NCBI RefSeq assembly: GCF_001612635.1
Contig: NZ_BDAV01000006.1
Location: 310,001 to 374,000, forward strand
Source: Nocardia africana NBRC 100379
GTDB lineage: Bacteria > Actinomycetota > Actinomycetes > Mycobacteriales > Mycobacteriaceae
Reading direction: 5' to 3'
DNA length: 64,000 nt
In this document: piece by piece, positions 35,223-44,012 of the stretch
Position numbering within the stretch: position 1 is the first letter of the stretch
How the letters are laid out: every line of letters starts with the position of its first letter
Position numbers and translations under genes: made by a program
Notes under the pieces: model-generated
What the model saw: only the letters and a program-made list of their open reading frames with translations
The model's database searches: none
What the model was told of the DNA's origin: nothing

Positions 35223-36515
35223 ATGCAAGACGTGGATGCGGGAATCGAAACCACCGATGTGGTCATCGTGGGTTCGGGGTTCGGCGGGCTCGCCGCCGCG
35301 AAGCAGCTCAGCAAATCGGGGATCGACTACGTTCTCATCTCGGCGACGCCGGAACATCTGTTCCAGCCGCTGCTCTATCAGGTAGCGACGGGTGTGCTCC
35401 CGTCCACCGACATCGCCCCGCCGATCGCGCAGATCCTGCGCCGGCACAAGGGCGCTGATGTGCGACTGGGCAAGGTCGTCGATATCGACGCCGATGCCGC
35501 CGTACTCACCTACGACACCGAGCAGGGGCCGCGCAAGATTCGCTACGGCTCGCTGATCGCGGCCACCGGAGCCACCCAATCGTATTTCGGCCGCGACGAT
35601 TTCGCGGAGAAGACGTTCTCACTCAAGACCATCGACGATGCCAAGCTGCTGCGAGCGCAGATCGAGCGCGTCTTCGCCGAGGCGGCGAAGGCCGATCCGG
35701 AAACCCGGGAACGGCTGCTGAGCTTCGTGGTCGTCGGGGCGGGGCCGACCGGCGTCGAGGTCGCCGGTCAACTCAAGGAGCTCGCGAAACGCCACTACCA
35801 CCAGGAGATTTCGGTCACCCTCGTGGAGGGCGCCGGCGCGGTGCTGCCGCCGTTCGGTGGCAGCCTGTCGGAGTATGCGCGTAAGTCGTTGAGCCGCAAC
35901 GGCGTCGAGGTGCTGCTGGACACCTTCGTCACCGATATCGACGCCGGCAAGGTGACCGTGAAGACCAAGGACGGTGTCGAGCGCGGTATCGGCGCCGAGA
36001 CCGTGGTGTGGTCGGCGGGTGTGGCCGCCGGCGGATTCGCCACGCTGCTGGCCGAGGCCACCGGCTGCGAAACCGACCGTGCCGGACGGCTTCTCATCAA
36101 CCCGGACTGCACCGTGGGCGGACACGCCGACATCTACGCCATCGGCGATATGACCTCGCTGAACGGCTACCCGGGCCAGTCGCCGACGGCCATGCAGGAG
36201 GGCCGCCACGTCGCCGACATCATCCGCCGCAAGAAGCAGCCCGGCACCCCGTTCGTGTATTGGGACAAGGGTTCGATGGCGGTGACCAGCCGGTTCAGCG
36301 CGGTCACCAAACTCAACGACCGGGTGAAGTTCACCGGCACCATCGCCTGGGCCACCTGGCTGGCCGTCCACTTGTTCTATCTGGTCGGCTTCCGCAACCG
36401 CTTCGTCGCGGTCCTGTCCTGGCTGGTGGCCTTCATCGGCACGGGCCGCCCGGGTTTCGACGAGAGCGACAAGCCGCGGGCGACGACGGTTCCCGAGCAC
36501 CGGCACGCGGCTTAG
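35223..36515 (+). CDS. ndh: Type II NADH:quinone oxidoreductase
   Basis: A 430-residue two-dinucleotide-binding flavoprotein. The FAD motif is VVIVGSGFGGLAAA near residue 13, the NADH motif VVVGAGPTGVEVAGQL near residue 170, and the second FAD site IYAIGDMTSLNG. The C-terminus has hydrophobic segments (LAVHLFYLVGF, FVAVLSWLVAFIG) that dock the enzyme on the membrane, as in NDH-2. It passes electrons from NADH to quinone without pumping. AGGAGG precedes the ATG. Regulation by the divergent LysR gene is likely. Rv0392c/NdhA-like proteins are close relatives. Confidence 0.93.
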   Translation: MQDVDAGIETTDVVIVGSGFGGLAAAKQLSKSGIDYVLISATPEHLFQPLLYQVATGVLPSTDIAPPIAQILRRHKGADVRLGKVVDIDADAAVLTYDTEQGPRKIRYGSLIAATGATQSYFGRDDFAEKTFSLKTIDDAKLLRAQIERVFAEAAKADPETRERLLSFVVVGAGPTGVEVAGQLKELAKRHYHQEISVTLVEGAGAVLPPFGGSLSEYARKSLSRNGVEVLLDTFVTDIDAGKVTVKTKDGVERGIGAETVVWSAGVAAGGFATLLAEATGCETDRAGRLLINPDCTVGGHADIYAIGDMTSLNGYPGQSPTAMQEGRHVADIIRRKKQPGTPFVYWDKGSMAVTSRFSAVTKLNDRVKFTGTIAWATWLAVHLFYLVGFRNRFVAVLSWLVAFIGTGRPGFDESDKPRATTVPEHRHAA

Positions 36516-36539
36516 CGTCACCCCACCGAAGTTCCACCG

Positions 36540-36568
36540 TCCGGCCCGCGCCAACGATGCGGGCCGGA
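36540..36568. terminator. Hairpin between ndh and the SDR gene
   Basis: Perfect 10-bp arms TCCGGCCCGC (36540-36549) and GCGGGCCGGA (36559-36568) with a nine-base loop, 24 bp after the ndh stop and 18 bp from the convergent SDR stop. Likely bidirectional. Confidence 0.78.
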
Positions 36569-36586
36569 ACGCGCGGCTTCGGAGTC

Positions 36587-37291
36587 TCAGGCCGCCCGCT
36601 CGACGTCCGCGTCGGTGGTGGCCATGGCGAACAGATCCTCGGCGAGGGCATCGGGATGTACGCGCTGAATGGCGTTGGGTTCCACCGTGGCGAAGCGGCC
36701 GGAATCGAACAGCTGTTGCGCCGCACTGTTTTCGATGAGGCGGCTGATGAGCAGCGCGCCCACCCGCACGCCGTTCGGGCGGACCTGCTGGTCGATCGAG
36801 TGCAGGTAGTTGAGCAAGGCCGACTGCGGCACGCTCGAACTGGCCAGGGCCGCCTGTGGTTCGCGCACCGATCCGCCCTGGGCGATGAGGACCGCGCCGG
36901 AGCCGCGGGCCGCCATGGCGGGCACCAGCGCGTGCATGATGCGCACCGGCGTGGTCAGGTTGATCGGCAGCCAGCTGCGCAAGGTGTCCGCGTCCAGCGA
37001 CAACGCATCCACCGGTAGCCGGCTCACGTCACCCGGGCTGTAGATCACCACGTCCGGAAGTCCGTGCGCGGCGCGCAATTCGGCGAGCGCGTGGTCGATC
37101 CGGGCGTCGTCGGTGAGGTCGGCGAGCAGCACGTCCACCTCGATCTCCTCGGCCGCGAGCCGCGCCCGCAACCGTTCGAGGGTCTCCGCGTTGCGCGCGA
37201 TCAGCGTCACCGAACAGCCCGCACGGCCGAATCGCAGCGCCGCCGACAATCCGAGCGCGGGACCCGCACCGAACACCGCCAGATGGGGCAT
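36587..37291 (-). CDS. SDR-family (Rossmann) protein, catalytic Tyr-Lys not apparent
   Basis: A 234-residue short-chain dehydrogenase-like protein. The nucleotide-binding motif FGAGPALGLS is near residue 7, followed by LIARNAETLERL and VDVLLADLTDD. The usual YxxxK active-site pair is not evident: the equivalent stretch reads SSSVPQSALLNYLHS, so it may be non-catalytic or use an altered site. The ATG at 37291 follows GGAGG. It is divergent from a TetR gene across a 42-bp palindrome, which identifies it as that repressor's probable target. Confidence 0.85.
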   Translation of the reverse strand: MPHLAVFGAGPALGLSAALRFGRAGCSVTLIARNAETLERLRARLAAEEIEVDVLLADLTDDARIDHALAELRAAHGLPDVVIYSPGDVSRLPVDALSLDADTLRSWLPINLTTPVRIMHALVPAMAARGSGAVLIAQGGSVREPQAALASSSVPQSALLNYLHSIDQQVRPNGVRVGALLISRLIENSAAQQLFDSGRFATVEPNAIQRVHPDALAEDLFAMATTDADVERAA

Positions 37292-37303
37292 GACGTACCT
37301 CCA

Positions 37304-37345
37304 TAACTCGAGGGGGCGCTCAAATTTGAGTGCCCTCTCGAGTTA
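37304..37345. promoter_or_regulatory. 42-bp near-perfect palindrome, TetR operator candidate
   Basis: Symmetric about 37324/37325 with inner core CTCAAATTTGAG and outer arms TAACTCGAG/CTCGAGTTA; only a few positions break symmetry. It lies just upstream of the SDR ribosome site and about 45 bp before the TetR start, so a bound TetR dimer pair could block both promoters. Confidence 0.8.
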
Positions 37346-37387
37346 AGGCGAAGTCGAGTGGGTTTTCAAGTTGTTAGTGTGAGCGTC

Positions 37388-38149
37388 ATGGTCGAGAAGG
37401 TGGCGAGTACCGGGGAAACGGCCGCCGGCGCGCGACGGCGGCGTTGTGACGCCCGGGACAACCGGGACAAGATCGCCGCGGCGGCCCGGCGGCGGTTCCG
37501 GGCCGAGGGCCTCGACGCCTCGCTGAATCAGATCGCCCGCGATGCCGGGGTCAGTATCGGCACGCTCTACAACCACTTCCCCACTCGCGAGGCGTTGATC
37601 GAGGACGCGCTCATGGAGCTGGTCGTGGCGTCGGGCCGCAGCGCGGAGGAGGCCTTGCGGGCGGCCGATCCGTGGACCGGGTTGGTCGACCATCTGACGA
37701 CGCTGGCGCAGTGGCAGGCGAGCGATCGCGGCTTCACCGATATCTGCGTGTACTCGCTGCCCGCCGACAGCCCGATAGAAGTGGCGAAACAGCGGGGCCA
37801 CACCCTGTTCCAGCGGCTGGTGACGCGGGCGCAGGAGGCCGGGCGGCTGCGTAGCGACATCACCGAAGCCGATCTCGGCCTCCTGCTGTGGTCGGTGGTG
37901 CGCGCGACCGACGGCGTGCGCGACGTCGCCCCCGGGGCGTGGCGCCGGCATCTGGCGGTTCTGCTCGACGGCTTACGCGCCGAGGCCGCACATCCTCTGC
38001 CGGGACGCGCGCTCGACCCCGAACAGGTCCGCGCGGCAATGACTCTCGGCGGTAGGGCTATCGACAGAAGGGGCTCGGCCGGAGGAGGGTCCGCAGGAGG
38101 AGACTCGGCCGTCACATCGGAAGACCCCGAACACAGCAGTCCCCGGTAG
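37388..38149 (+). CDS. TetR-family transcriptional regulator
   Basis: A 253-residue TetR repressor. The DNA-binding domain lies at about 25-75 (RRRFRAEGLDASLNQIARDAGVS followed by IGTLYNHFPTREALIEDA). The ligand domain follows, and a Gly/Ser-rich tail of about 30 residues ends the protein. The ATG at 37388 is preferred; the frame extends 10 codons upstream without support and no ribosome site is clear, so a leaderless or weakly translated message is possible. It probably represses itself and the divergent SDR gene. Confidence 0.9.
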   Translation: MVEKVASTGETAAGARRRRCDARDNRDKIAAAARRRFRAEGLDASLNQIARDAGVSIGTLYNHFPTREALIEDALMELVVASGRSAEEALRAADPWTGLVDHLTTLAQWQASDRGFTDICVYSLPADSPIEVAKQRGHTLFQRLVTRAQEAGRLRSDITEADLGLLLWSVVRATDGVRDVAPGAWRRHLAVLLDGLRAEAAHPLPGRALDPEQVRAAMTLGGRAIDRRGSAGGGSAGGDSAVTSEDPEHSSPR

Positions 38150-38347
38150 TCTCCATCGATTCCTGAACCTCAGTCGTCGCTGACGGTCCGGATATTCGAC
38201 TGGCTTGCCGGGGGCCTGGCCAGATCCTGGAAACCATCTCGTGAGTCGTCCGACGTCTCGTTCGACTCCGTGGTGATTTCCGGTGTTCCGGTGTATCACC
38301 TAGTTTCCTCCTGATTTTTCTCCAGTCAAGACCTCAGGAAGTAAAAA

Positions 38348-38887
38348 CTACAGCTTGGCCAGCACTTTGTTGACCGTGAGCCACGTGCGAGTGGTGATGT
38401 CCTTGCCGTAGACGGTCTCCATCCACGCCATGTGGTTGGGCGTCCCGGCGACGGAGTTGTCGATGACCGCCAGCAATGCCCGGGCCGGTTCGTCGAAGCG
38501 CACGATCCGCACCGCCGACTCCAGTCCGCCGGGCAGTTCCGGCGGCGGTGCCCCCGCGCGATCCTTCACGAAGGTCACGGTGAGATAGGTGCCGCGGGAA
38601 TGGGTGAGGCCGGGAAAGGGATCGGAGTCCACCAGCTTCTGCAACTCCTCCCGGCTGCGGATGATGGTGCCCCCGCCGATGCCGAGTTCCGCCTGCAACG
38701 CCGCCTGAATCCGGGATTCCATTGCGGCGATATCGGTTTCGGTGCTGCCGAAGACGATGTTCCCGCTCGCCAGCACCGACCCCACCCCCTCGTAGCCGAG
38801 GCCCTCGAAGACCGCCCGCAACTTCTCGTTGCGCATATTGGGGTTGCTGGGCATGATCCCCCGCAACCAGGCCGCGTACCGGTTCAT
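38348..38887 (-). CDS. DUF1697 domain protein
   Basis: A 179-residue DUF1697 protein with the family's opening MNRYAAWLRGIMPSNPNMRN, then LGYEGVGSVLASGNIVF and EELQKLVDSDPF. The fold is ferredoxin-like but the function is unknown. It stands alone; the 198 bp before its stop hold only weak repeats, and 62 bp separate its start from the reductase remnant. Confidence 0.88.
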   Translation of the reverse strand: MNRYAAWLRGIMPSNPNMRNEKLRAVFEGLGYEGVGSVLASGNIVFGSTETDIAAMESRIQAALQAELGIGGGTIIRSREELQKLVDSDPFPGLTHSRGTYLTVTFVKDRAGAPPPELPGGLESAVRIVRFDEPARALLAVIDNSVAGTPNHMAWMETVYGKDITTRTWLTVNKVLAKL

Positions 38888-38949
38888 GAGCGAAGGCTAC
38901 CCGGCGGCACCGACAGGAAGGCTCCGGTTCCGCTGCCCGGATGTACGGC

Positions 38950-39411
38950 CTATCCGGCGGACGCCTCCGGCAGGCGTGCGTAGGTCAGGTGGGCAAGGTT
39001 CGTGCCGACCGCGCGCACGCCGATGAGGCGCGAGGGGCGCGGCGATACCGGTGCCGCGCCGCGGGCGAAGAGCCGGCTCCCCGCACCCATCACCACCGGG
39101 AACACGGCCAGTCGCACCTCGTCGACGAGGCCGTGGCCCGTCAGCGCGTGCACCAGCTCGGTGCTCGCGTAGACCCGGATCTCGCCGTCGACGAGGTGCC
39201 GCAATCTCGACACCTGCTCGGTGAGATCACCCCGCAGGACCGTCGTGTTGTTCCACTCCGGATCCGACAGCGTCGCCGAGACAACGTATTTCGGCATCTC
39301 GTTCATGCGGTCCGCGGTCGCGCCGGTGCGCCGCGGATAGCGGGCAGCGAAGTACTCGTAACTGCGCCTGCCCAGCAGCAGCGCCTGCGCGTCCAGCACA
39401 TCGTCGTGAAT
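38950..39411 (-). pseudogene. 5'-truncated RibD-C/dihydrofolate-reductase-like gene
   Basis: About 150 codons match the C-terminal three quarters of the YyaP/RibD-C 'dihydrofolate reductase family': VLDAQALLLGRRSYEYFA, then MNEMPKYVVSATL, DPEWNNTTVLRGDL, LVDEVRLAVFPVVMGAGSRLF. The usual N-terminal 30-40 residues (a V-x-x-F-x-SLDG strand with the nucleotide-binding start) are absent. Homology stops where the 5' end of the oppositely oriented sigma gene begins, and no alternative frame restores it. A GTG at 39399 has no ribosome site. I therefore regard it as a remnant truncated by a rearrangement, though a short translated product cannot be excluded. Confidence 0.72.
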
Positions 39412-40410
39412 CAGCCGGGCCCATCGACCGGCGACCTGATGGCTTCGGCGCGGGCCGGCGACGGTGCGGCGTTTCGGGCACTGACCGCGCCGTACCAGGC
39501 GGAGTTGCAGGTGCACTGCTATCGGATGCTCGGCTCGCTCCAGGACGCCGAGGACGCCCTGCAGGACACGATGCTGGCCGCGTGGCAGGGCATCGGCGCC
39601 TTTCAGGAGCGCTCCTCGCTGCGCACCTGGCTGTACCGGATCGCCACCAACCGGTGCCTGAACGCGCGCCGGGCCGCGGGCCGGCGCCGGGCGAAGGAGT
39701 GGGACGTGCCGAACGTGGATCCGCCGGAGCCCTCCCGGCTCGGCGAGGTGGTGTGGTTGCAGCCCTGTCCCGACGCACTGCTCGAGCAGGCGCCGCCCGG
39801 CCCCGAGGCACGCTACGAGCTGAGCGAGTCCGTCTCGCTGGCATTCGTGACCGCGCTGCAACTGCTGCCACCGCGCCAGGTCGCCGTCCTCGTCCTGCGC
39901 GACGTGCTCGGATTCCGGGCGACCGAGACCGCCCGGATGCTCGACACCACCGTCGACTCGGTCAACAGTGCCCTCGCCCGGGCCCGCGCGGCACTCGAGC
40001 GGCGCCGCCCGATCGGCCGATCACCGGCGCCGGGGTCGGCGGATGAGGAGGCGATCGTGGCGAGATTCGCGCACGCGTGGGCATCGGCCGATGTGGACGC
40101 GCTCGTGCGGTTGCTGACCGACGACGTCTTCATCTCGATGCCGCCGATCCCGTTCGAATACGTGGGCCGCGAGGTCGCCGGCCGCTTCTGCGCCGGCATC
40201 TTCGGCGCCGGGCGGCGCTTCGACCTGGTTCCGACGCGGGCCAACGGCCAACCGGCGTTCGGCGCCTACCTGCGCGGCCCGGACGGCAGCAGCCACGGGA
40301 CCGGCCTGTACGTGCTCACGCTCGCCGGTGAGCGCATCAGCGCCATGGCCCGATTCGAGAGCACGGTGCTGCCGTGGTTCGGTCTGCCCCGCACGCTACC
40401 GAGCCGATAG
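39406..40410 (+). CDS. ECF sigma factor with SnoaL-like C-terminal domain
   Basis: A 334-residue ECF sigma factor. Region 2 is AFRALTAPYQAELQVHCYRMLGS with EDALQDTMLAAW, and region 4 is PPRQVAVLVLRDVLGFRATETARML. A SnoaL-like domain from about residue 215 (AHAWASADVDALVRLLTDDVFISMPP) follows, which in such sigma factors modulates activity and replaces a separate anti-sigma factor. Start GTG 39406 or ATG 39439; the former fits better with the family N-terminus. The long frame upstream is antisense to the reductase remnant. Confidence 0.9.
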   Translation: MNQPGPSTGDLMASARAGDGAAFRALTAPYQAELQVHCYRMLGSLQDAEDALQDTMLAAWQGIGAFQERSSLRTWLYRIATNRCLNARRAAGRRRAKEWDVPNVDPPEPSRLGEVVWLQPCPDALLEQAPPGPEARYELSESVSLAFVTALQLLPPRQVAVLVLRDVLGFRATETARMLDTTVDSVNSALARARAALERRRPIGRSPAPGSADEEAIVARFAHAWASADVDALVRLLTDDVFISMPPIPFEYVGREVAGRFCAGIFGAGRRFDLVPTRANGQPAFGAYLRGPDGSSHGTGLYVLTLAGERISAMARFESTVLPWFGLPRTLPSR

Positions 40411-40447
40411 GGCTTCGAAGGACGGCAGGAATGCCGGTCCGGACGGA

Positions 40448-41200
40448 TCAGTCCGAGCCGGCGCCGACTCCCGCCTTCTTGCGTTCGATATCGGCCAGGG
40501 CGGCGGCATGCCGGGCGCGCTCCTCGGCGGCGTCGTCCCAGGCCTTCTTGCGGTTCTTGACCACCCGGGCCGGCGCGCCGACGGCGATGCTGAAGTCGGG
40601 GATCTCCCCCTTCACCACGGCATGGGCGCCGAGCACGCAGCCGCGGCCCACCCGGGTTTCACGCAGCACGGTCACCTTGGCCGCGATCCAGGTGTCGGGG
40701 CCGATGCGGACCGGGCTCTTCACGATGCCCTGATCCTTGATCGGCATGGTCACATCGTCCATCCGATGGTCGAAATCGCAGATGTAGCACCAGTCCGCGA
40801 CGAGGGTCGACTCACCGATCTCGATGTCGAGGTAGGTGTTGACGACGTTGTCCTTACCGAAGACCACCTTGTCGCCGATGCGCAGCGAGCCCTCGTGGCA
40901 GCGCAGCGCGTTGCCGTCGCCGATGTGCACCCATTTGCCGATCTCCATGCGGCCGAGCTCGGGCGTGGCGTGGATTTCGACATTGCGGCCCAAGAAGACC
41001 ATGCCGCGCAGCACGATATGCGGGTTCGCCATGCGGAATTTGAACAGCCGGTAGTACCGCACCAGATACCACGGCGTGTACGCCCGATTGGCGAGCACCC
41101 AGCGCAGCGACGCCATCGTCAGAAAGCGCGCCTGCTCCGGATCCCGGCGGCGCGACCCCCGCCAACGCGAACGCAACGGTGCGCCCCACATGCTCGTCAC
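40448..41200 (-). CDS. Left-handed beta-helix acyltransferase (Rv3034c-like)
   Basis: A 250-residue hexapeptide-repeat acetyltransferase of the maltose/galactoside O-acetyltransferase type. Turns are visible from VFLGRNVEIHA through IGDKVVFGKDN, IGESTLVADW, IGPDTWIAAKVTVLRETRVGRGCVLGAHAVVKGEI to VGAPARVVKNR. The likely catalytic His is in FDHRMD. The GTG at 41200 has GGGAG upstream; the long frame before it is antisense to the neighbouring lipoprotein gene. It corresponds by order to Rv3034c. The acetyl acceptor is unknown, possibly an envelope sugar. Confidence 0.88.
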   Translation of the reverse strand: MTSMWGAPLRSRWRGSRRRDPEQARFLTMASLRWVLANRAYTPWYLVRYYRLFKFRMANPHIVLRGMVFLGRNVEIHATPELGRMEIGKWVHIGDGNALRCHEGSLRIGDKVVFGKDNVVNTYLDIEIGESTLVADWCYICDFDHRMDDVTMPIKDQGIVKSPVRIGPDTWIAAKVTVLRETRVGRGCVLGAHAVVKGEIPDFSIAVGAPARVVKNRKKAWDDAAEERARHAAALADIERKKAGVGAGSD

Positions 41201-41269
41201 GGGCCAGCTCCCTCTCCTCCGGCGACGGTTACCTCGGTGGTCACCTGATCGAGGTACCAGCGTAGTCTC

Positions 41270-42715
41270 GTGCAGGCCCGTGACGAACAGATGGGAGTGC
41301 AGCAGGTGCGAAGCGGCAGCCGGCGACCCGAGCGCAGCGAGCACGACCGCGGCGGACACCACCCGACGACGTTGCGCCACTTGGTAATTCGGGGAGGCGC
41401 CCCGAGGCGCGCGATCGCGGCGGTGGGTGCCGTGGGCCTGCTGGCGCTGACCGGATGCGGCAGCACCACCGTCGACGACATCAAGGTCGGTTCCGGCAAG
41501 GGCTGGCAGTCGGCCTTCCACGATGCCCGCAACAGCGGCGCGAGTCCCGTCACCGGCGCCCGTCATCTGAGTCTGAGCTGGTCGCGCCCGATCGGCGGCC
41601 CGCTGGCGAATGCGACCACGATCGGCCCGGACGGCCAGTTGTTCGTCACCTCCCGCACCACCACCGACTGTGTCGGCAAGCCGGGTACCACCGGCATGAT
41701 CTTCTCGTTCCAGATGCCCACCGGGCGCAAGCGCTTCTGCAACGCGCTGGGACCGGATGCCGTCGCCGCGGCCTCGGCGGTCGACGGGGCGAGCAATGTG
41801 TACGTCGGCGACGACGGCGCGGTGTTCTCGTTCAACGCGCTGGGGCAGCCGCGCTGGCGCACTCCCGTTGCCGGCGTTCCGGTCTCGGTGCAGTTCACCC
41901 ACGACGGCACCGTGCTGTCGGTCTCGCAGTCCGGCCAGGTCGACGTGCTGGACCGGCAGACCGGCGACCGCGGGGTGTCGACCTATCAGGTGCTGGGCGA
42001 CCCGGACTTCCTCGCGCATCCGAATGTCACGCGCCCACCGGATGGGCAGGGCATCGACGACTGCGCCGTCGGCGGTCCGCAGTGCGCGGTGGCGAATGTG
42101 TCGGCGCTCGACCCGGATTCGGGCCGCTTCTACCTGACCGCCTGGCGGACCGGCGCCCCCGCGGCGTCCCTGGTGGCGCTGCACTACGCCGACAAGAAGG
42201 TCGCCCAGGACTGGAGTGTCGACATCCTCACCGACGGCAGCGCGACGAGCCCGACGCTGTCGTCGGACGGCAAGACGCTCTACGTGGGCGACAACAGCGG
42301 TCGCCTGCTCGCCGTCGACACCGCCGACGGCCACACGAAATGGACGCAGCCGCTGGGCTTCACCCCGCGCGGCGGCATCTCCGAACTCGACGGGCTGCTG
42401 ATTCCGGGCGGCGACGACGGTCATCTGCTGGCGTTGCGCGACAACGGCGACCGTGCCGATATCGCCTGGGAACGCAAGGATCTCACCCTGCGCGGCCGCC
42501 CGGTGCAGACCGCCGGCGGCACCGGCTACGTGGTGGTGCCGATGGGTGATGCGCTGCATCTGCTGACCTTCGAGACGAAGTCGGGTAAGACGATCGCCTC
42601 CGCCGCACTGCCGGGTGCGCAGGGCACGACGGTGTCCACCGCGATCGGGCCCGACGGCCAGGTCGTGGTCGGCACCCGGATCGGCGAACTGTTCGCCTTC
42701 ACACCGGATCGGTAG
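41270..42715 (+). CDS. PQQ-like beta-propeller lipoprotein (Rv3035-like)
   Basis: Up to 481 residues. A hydrophobic segment ends in the lipobox LLALTGC, so the mature protein is predicted to be lipid-anchored outside the membrane. The body is a repetitive beta-propeller with blades such as VYVGDDGAVFSFNALGQPRW, LYVGDNSGRLLAVDTADG and VVVGTRIGELFAF. The cysteine is residue 63 from the GTG at 41270, which is far for a signal peptide, so a later start (ATG 41291 or nearer the APRRAIAAVG region) is likely. It matches Rv3035 in order. It overlaps the convergent methyltransferase by 17 bp. Confidence 0.87.
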   Translation: MQARDEQMGVQQVRSGSRRPERSEHDRGGHHPTTLRHLVIRGGAPRRAIAAVGAVGLLALTGCGSTTVDDIKVGSGKGWQSAFHDARNSGASPVTGARHLSLSWSRPIGGPLANATTIGPDGQLFVTSRTTTDCVGKPGTTGMIFSFQMPTGRKRFCNALGPDAVAAASAVDGASNVYVGDDGAVFSFNALGQPRWRTPVAGVPVSVQFTHDGTVLSVSQSGQVDVLDRQTGDRGVSTYQVLGDPDFLAHPNVTRPPDGQGIDDCAVGGPQCAVANVSALDPDSGRFYLTAWRTGAPAASLVALHYADKKVAQDWSVDILTDGSATSPTLSSDGKTLYVGDNSGRLLAVDTADGHTKWTQPLGFTPRGGISELDGLLIPGGDDGHLLALRDNGDRADIAWERKDLTLRGRPVQTAGGTGYVVVPMGDALHLLTFETKSGKTIASAALPGAQGTTVSTAIGPDGQVVVGTRIGELFAFTPDR

Positions 42716-43973
42716 CGTCCGCCGCCGACTCCACGCGCGGGGTTTCGCAGACGAATGCCGTTGCGGTCCGGCCGATCCGGGTGATCACCACGGTGTGCGG
42801 GGTGCTGCCACGCGGTTTGATCCGGCGCCGCAGGGCATCGGGATCGACGTCGACGCCGCGGATCAGTATCTCCAGCGGCCCGCAGTCGCGGCGGTGTAGT
42901 TCGGCGCGCAGCGGCTTCTCCCGGAAGTCCAGGCGGTCCAGAATGCGGAAACCGCGCACCCCGGGCGGCACCGTATCGCCGGTGAGATAGGCGATGCGCG
43001 GATCCAGTTGCCACAGGCCGTATCTCGCGGCGTAGTGGCGGACCAGGCCGGCCCGGACCACCGCGCCGTCCGGGTCGACGAGCCAGGTTCCGGGCTCGCG
43101 CTCGGGAAGGTCGCCGGGCTCGGCATCGGTCAGCGACCACGAGGAACCGTCGCTGCGCAGCACCGTCGCCCGCCTGGTCACCCCGGATTCGGTGAGCCCG
43201 CGCGACCACAGGCAGGCTTCGCGCACGGCACCGTCGAGGGAGACCACCTCGACCTCCCCGTCCCACGACAGGCCCGCGTAGCCGTCGGCGGCCGTCCGGT
43301 CGGCGCGGCCCGGCAAGGGTTGTGCGTCCGGCCGCCGCAGCGCGAAACGGTCGAAATCCAGTCCGGGAGCGCATTTCACGACCAGGTCGCGGTCGCGGTA
43401 GACAGCCAACAGCTCCGGTAACGGTGGTTGCAGCTGATCCGGATCGTGGGTGCGCCGACCTCCCGCGCGCCGCGCCGGATCGGCGATCACCACGGCGCCG
43501 GCACTGCACGGCCGCAGCGCATCGGCCTGCACCAGTGCGACATTCGGCGCATCCGCCAGATTGTGTGCGGCCATTTCCAGCCGCACCCGGTCCAGATCGC
43601 CGCCCAGCACGGCCGGGCATTCCCGCCGCAGCGCGGCCAGTTCCGCGCCGATCGAGCAGGTGACATCGTGGACGAAACGCCCCGCCAGCCGCCGGGCCCG
43701 ATGTCGCGCCACGAGACTCGGTGTCGCCTGCTGCAGCGCGTCGTCGGTGAACAGCCACTCGGCCGCGTCGTCGAGTTTGGCCGCCGCACGCCGGCGCAGC
43801 CGCACGGTCTCCACCAGCGCGGCCGTGCGGTCACCGTAGTCGCGTCGCAGAGTGTCCAGATCCCGCAGCATCGTCGCGGGAGTCAGCACGAATCCCGCGA
43901 CCGCGGACAGCGCGTCCCGGCCGGCCACGCTGTCCAGATAGTCGACGTCTCGCGAGGTGAACGAATATCCCAT
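42699..43973 (-). CDS. THUMP-like class I methyltransferase (Rv3037c-like)
   Basis: A 424-residue methyltransferase-fold protein of the actinobacterial THUMP-like group. The SAM region appears as DVTCSIGAELAAL and CPAVLGGDLDRVRLEMA, and the catalytic-type loop as VVIADPARRAGGRR (resembling the DPPR/DPARR motifs of nucleic acid methyltransferases). The C-terminal third is unique to the family. A tRNA or rRNA substrate is possible but unproven. Corresponds to Rv3037c. Confidence 0.85.
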   Translation of the reverse strand: MGYSFTSRDVDYLDSVAGRDALSAVAGFVLTPATMLRDLDTLRRDYGDRTAALVETVRLRRRAAAKLDDAAEWLFTDDALQQATPSLVARHRARRLAGRFVHDVTCSIGAELAALRRECPAVLGGDLDRVRLEMAAHNLADAPNVALVQADALRPCSAGAVVIADPARRAGGRRTHDPDQLQPPLPELLAVYRDRDLVVKCAPGLDFDRFALRRPDAQPLPGRADRTAADGYAGLSWDGEVEVVSLDGAVREACLWSRGLTESGVTRRATVLRSDGSSWSLTDAEPGDLPEREPGTWLVDPDGAVVRAGLVRHYAARYGLWQLDPRIAYLTGDTVPPGVRGFRILDRLDFREKPLRAELHRRDCGPLEILIRGVDVDPDALRRRIKPRGSTPHTVVITRIGRTATAFVCETPRVESAADATDPV

Positions 43974-44012
43974 CAGCGTGGCCCCGGCCGGTGCGAAACA
44001 GCCTGCCGCCCA

